From: Baffinella frigidus
Taxonomy: Eukaryota > Cryptophyceae > Cryptomonadales > Baffinellaceae
DNA: 11,804 nucleotides
Assembly (NCBI GenBank): GCA_026770585.1
Contig: MU646326.1
Coordinates: 1,079,776 to 1,091,579 of the forward strand
Direction of reading: 5' to 3'
Shown here: positions 10,653 to 11,804 of the stretch, in pieces
How the letters are laid out: each line of letters begins with the position of its first letter
Position numbering within the stretch: the first letter of the stretch is position 1
Program-made: the position numbers and the translations under genes
The notes under the pieces: model-generated
What the model was told of the DNA's origin: nothing
What the model saw: only the letters and a program-made list of their open reading frames with translations
Database searches by the model: none

Positions 10653-10961
10653 GCATGCAATGATGCTATCTTACGCCTGTCTCTTGGAAGGTGCGTCGGG
10701 TGTGGCCAGGCAGTCTTCATCAGCCCTCCGCGGGCAGGCGTCCCCGGAGACGGAAGACGAGCCACGTGCCTCAAGTGCGGCGTGGTACGCCCTCCGAAGT
10801 TGATCAGATTGAGGGTGGGGTTTCAGGCATTTCCCTCGGGGGGGGGGGTCGGATTCGCACCTTTCCCCGAAGGAAATGGCCAATTTCCAGCCTCGATTTG
10901 GAAGGCTTGTGGAGACAGTGCGGCGTGGTGGGGCCCTACGACCCGCCTGCTTGCCACCTAG
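10653..10961 (+). pseudogene. possible zinc-binding exon, CxxC-x21-CxxC
   Basis: The frame opens after TAG at 10650. From 10692 it reads CVGCGQAVFISPPR, AGVPGDGRRAT, CLKCGVVRPPKLIRLR, then stays open to TAG 10959-10961. Four cysteines in the spacing CxxC-21-CxxC resemble a zinc ribbon. LSD1-type plant zinc fingers have CxxC...P.G...CxxC but with a shorter spacer, so the family is not settled. There is no ATG; an acceptor-like site precedes related units. The tail beyond KLIRLR includes a run of Gly from an 11-base poly-G and is unreliable. Related second halves appear at 10907-10940 and 11288-11338. Confidence 0.42.
10828..10887. repeat. imperfect hairpin across the poly-G
   Basis: GGCATTTCCCTCGG on the left and CCGAAGGAAATGGCC on the right pair with one bulge around the poly-G (10838-10848). 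Confidence 0.55.
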
Positions 10962-11035
10962 CACCCCCACGAGGTTTGATCCGTTAGGTGGTTTTAAGAG
11001 GATGAACCCGTCAAGATGTTTCATCCTTCGCGCCT

Positions 11036-11174
11036 CCACTTAGCAGCGGCCGAGTTCCTTCCCCCCCGGAAATCCGGTCGAAAGTCGGTTGGAATCCGAT
11101 GCAAACGGATAAGATTCTAGTACAAATCGTTTAGATGGACTGTATCCGTGAAGCCCCCGGTGGCTGCTAAGTGG
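11036..11174. repeat. inverted repeat, perfect 12-bp ends
   Basis: CCACTTAGCAGC (11036-11047) and GCTGCTAAGTGG (11163-11174). The interior has AAACGGATA and TATCCGT words that could pair. A foldback of the C/D size class, but no clear duplication and no second copy in the window. Confidence 0.6.
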
Positions 11175-11216
11175 TACCTGCGGGGGCGCCGTGCGCGGGC
11201 CGCGTTTCATCGGAGA

Positions 11217-11262
11217 AATCATAGGAGAAATTACTATGGCATAGGTAATTTTACTTATGAAT
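11217..11262. repeat. short stem-loop related to element L centre
   Basis: CATAGGAGAAATTACTATG faces CATAGGTAATTTTACTTATG. AGGAGAAATTA and GGCATAG(G)TAA are shared with the centre of L (8564-8590). Preceded by TTTCATCGGAG, an A-type terminus-like word, but no matching right end. Confidence 0.5.
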
Positions 11263-11287
11263 CCTAATCAAATCAATTAACCCTGCG

Positions 11288-11338
11288 TGCCTTACGTGCA
11301 GCGTGGTGAGACGGCCCTGCCGCCCGGCCCCATACGAC
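11288..11338 (+). pseudogene. second CxxC half, relic
   Basis: Reads CLTCSVVRRPCRPAPYDH, parallel to CLKCGVVRPP of the 10692 frame. TGC CTT ACG TGC against TGC CTC AAG TGC. It abuts the stem-loop at 11217, so an insertion may separate it from its first half. Confidence 0.35.
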
Positions 11339-11467
11339 CACCCTAGGGACCGTGCGGGGCACGACGGATGAAATCGCTTAACGGTTTCATGTTAAGGTAC
11401 GACGGATGAAACCTCATCTTAAGAGATGGTCCTGCCGCCCGGCCCCGCACTGTCCCTGGGGTGGTTG
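11335..11467. mobile_element. foldback with 25-bp ends
   Basis: CGACCACCCTAGGGACCGTG (continuing CGGGG to 11359) and CCCCGCACTGTCCCTGGGGT (11443, to 11467) match inverted at 22 of 25. Inside, ACGACGGATGAAA occurs twice (11360 and 11398) as a direct repeat, and CCTGCCGCCCGGCCCC (11316, 11431) lies once outside and once inside. Confidence 0.65.
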
Positions 11468-11469
11468 TT

Positions 11470-11777
11470 ATCTGTGTCCATACAGGGAAAGCTCTCGCGC
11501 TGTCTGTGCGGGTATGTTCGTGCCAATGCAGGGATCTCTCTTTCTCGGCGTCGTTATCAATACGGGGGACGCGCTCTCTCTCTCTCCCCCTCTCCCTCTC
11601 CCTCTCCCTCTCCCTCTCTCTCTCTCTCTCCCTCTCTCTCTCCCTCTCTCTCCCTCTCTCTCTATGCGGCCATGTTGCTATCAAAACAGGGATCTCTCTT
11701 TCTCGTTGTATTTATTCATGCAGGGAACGCTTTCTCTCTCTTCGCTGCCATGTTGCTATCAATACAGTGAACTCTCT
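11470..11777 (+). repeat. degenerate CAGGGA-CTCTCT minisatellite with CT expansion
   Basis: Six units of the form (TATCAA)TACAGGGA(A/T)C(G)CTCTCT at about 11478, 11522, 11556, 11679, 11711, 11757, each followed by a CT tract. One tract has expanded to a 90-bp CT/CCCTCT microsatellite (11573-11663). ORFs of Ser/Pro/Leu or Arg/Glu repeats here are artefacts. Confidence 0.88.
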
Positions 11778-11804
11778 CCCCCCCCCCCCCCCCCCCCCCC
11801 CCCC
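11778..11804 (+). repeat. terminal poly-C
   Basis: Twenty-seven C run to the end of the window. Either a real homopolymer or the place where the read/contig fails. Confidence 0.92.

Larger units (their letters stand above)
9975..10735 (+). repeat. P repeats (several units)
   Basis: Recurring blocks: GGCAATAAATCACC, CTCTGCAGGTGCGTCGGGTG, CAGCCCTCCGCG, TTATCTTAGGCTTCCCACGC, GCTATTTTAGGCATACAATG, ATGCTATCTTACGCC. Unit 1 at 9979-10099 has lost the CVGC part. Unit 2 is 10105-10245, unit 3 10545-10678, unit 4 from 10691. The block from TTCTG to ACGCC is absent in unit 4, where CCTCCGCG is followed by GGCAGGCG, so it is probably an insertion into the coding-like part. The pyrimidine-rich CTCTCTGCAG before GTGCGTC resembles an intron 3' end. 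Confidence 0.8.

Noticed and set aside
10671-11039. 122-residue minus-strand ORF, the longest of this part
   Set aside because: It overlaps the CxxC plus-strand frame, crosses a poly-G and has no recognisable motif; a shadow frame in GC-rich DNA is likelier.
11343-11770. Arg/Glu and Ser/Pro repeat ORFs
   Set aside because: Produced by the CT microsatellite.
1-11804. tRNA or rRNA genes
   Set aside because: No cloverleaf with recognisable TTCGA arms and no conserved rRNA words were found on reading both strands; a covariance-model scan was not possible.

Overview
This window looks like eukaryotic nuclear DNA from a repeat-rich genome. It holds eleven perfect plant/algal-type telomere heptamers (CCCTAAA, i.e. 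TTTAGGG) at 6607-6683, long arrays of degenerate 7-mers, CT microsatellites, a PIF/Harbinger-like MITE and no bacterial-style gene packing. TTTAGGG occurs in plants, green algae, dinoflagellates and other protists. An algal or protist genome is my best guess, but the species cannot be read from the sequence. No similarity search was run, and no complete gene of recognised function was found.

The dominant structure is a set of short foldback (palindromic) elements. The clearest family (A) has six copies with both ends: five of exactly 141 and 140 bp classes (four 141, one 140) and one of 131 bp. A seventh copy lacks one end. All begin near TCATCCGG/TCATAGG, carry AAAATTACTACAC in both arms, and are flanked by a 4-bp target duplication (GACT, GATC, GACC, AATC/AATG, GATC, AATC). 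Elements X, E, L and N share the terminus but have other cores. Families C and D have 2-bp duplications, and family B is an almost complete 173-201 bp hairpin.

Many elements interrupt fragments that look protein-coding. The best case is 7969-8844: removing foldbacks N and L, each with one target-duplication copy, joins three open stretches in one frame into about 189 codons ending in TGA. A second sequence (alpha), with the peptide core SDLAKDEQLK, recurs about a dozen times between 280 and 4420, and differences between its copies in that core are mostly synonymous. It is cut by C1, A1, D1 and A4. A third (H) recurs four times at 4688-5463 (start MA[VL]ALTRAA). A fourth (P) recurs at 9975-10961 and encodes a CxxC-type motif.

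Layout: 1-1552, foldbacks X, C1, A1, A2, E, D1, A3 nested in alpha fragments. 1553-2200, a short shared repeat, a hairpin and an 11-bp satellite. 2202-3004, G, B, D elements and alpha copies with a perfect 37-bp inverted duplication. 3046-4418, a 29-bp minisatellite and an alpha array with A4, B2, E2, K1. 4419-5465, H repeats. 5500-6690, heptamer arrays, K2, C2 and interstitial telomere repeats. 6685-7226, T repeats and a possible exon. 7243-7934, MITE M. 7969-8885, the interrupted delta ORF. 8913-9942, U repeats, K3, A6, A7. 9975-11340, P repeats and CxxC fragments. 11335-11804, a foldback, CT-rich minisatellite and a terminal poly-C.
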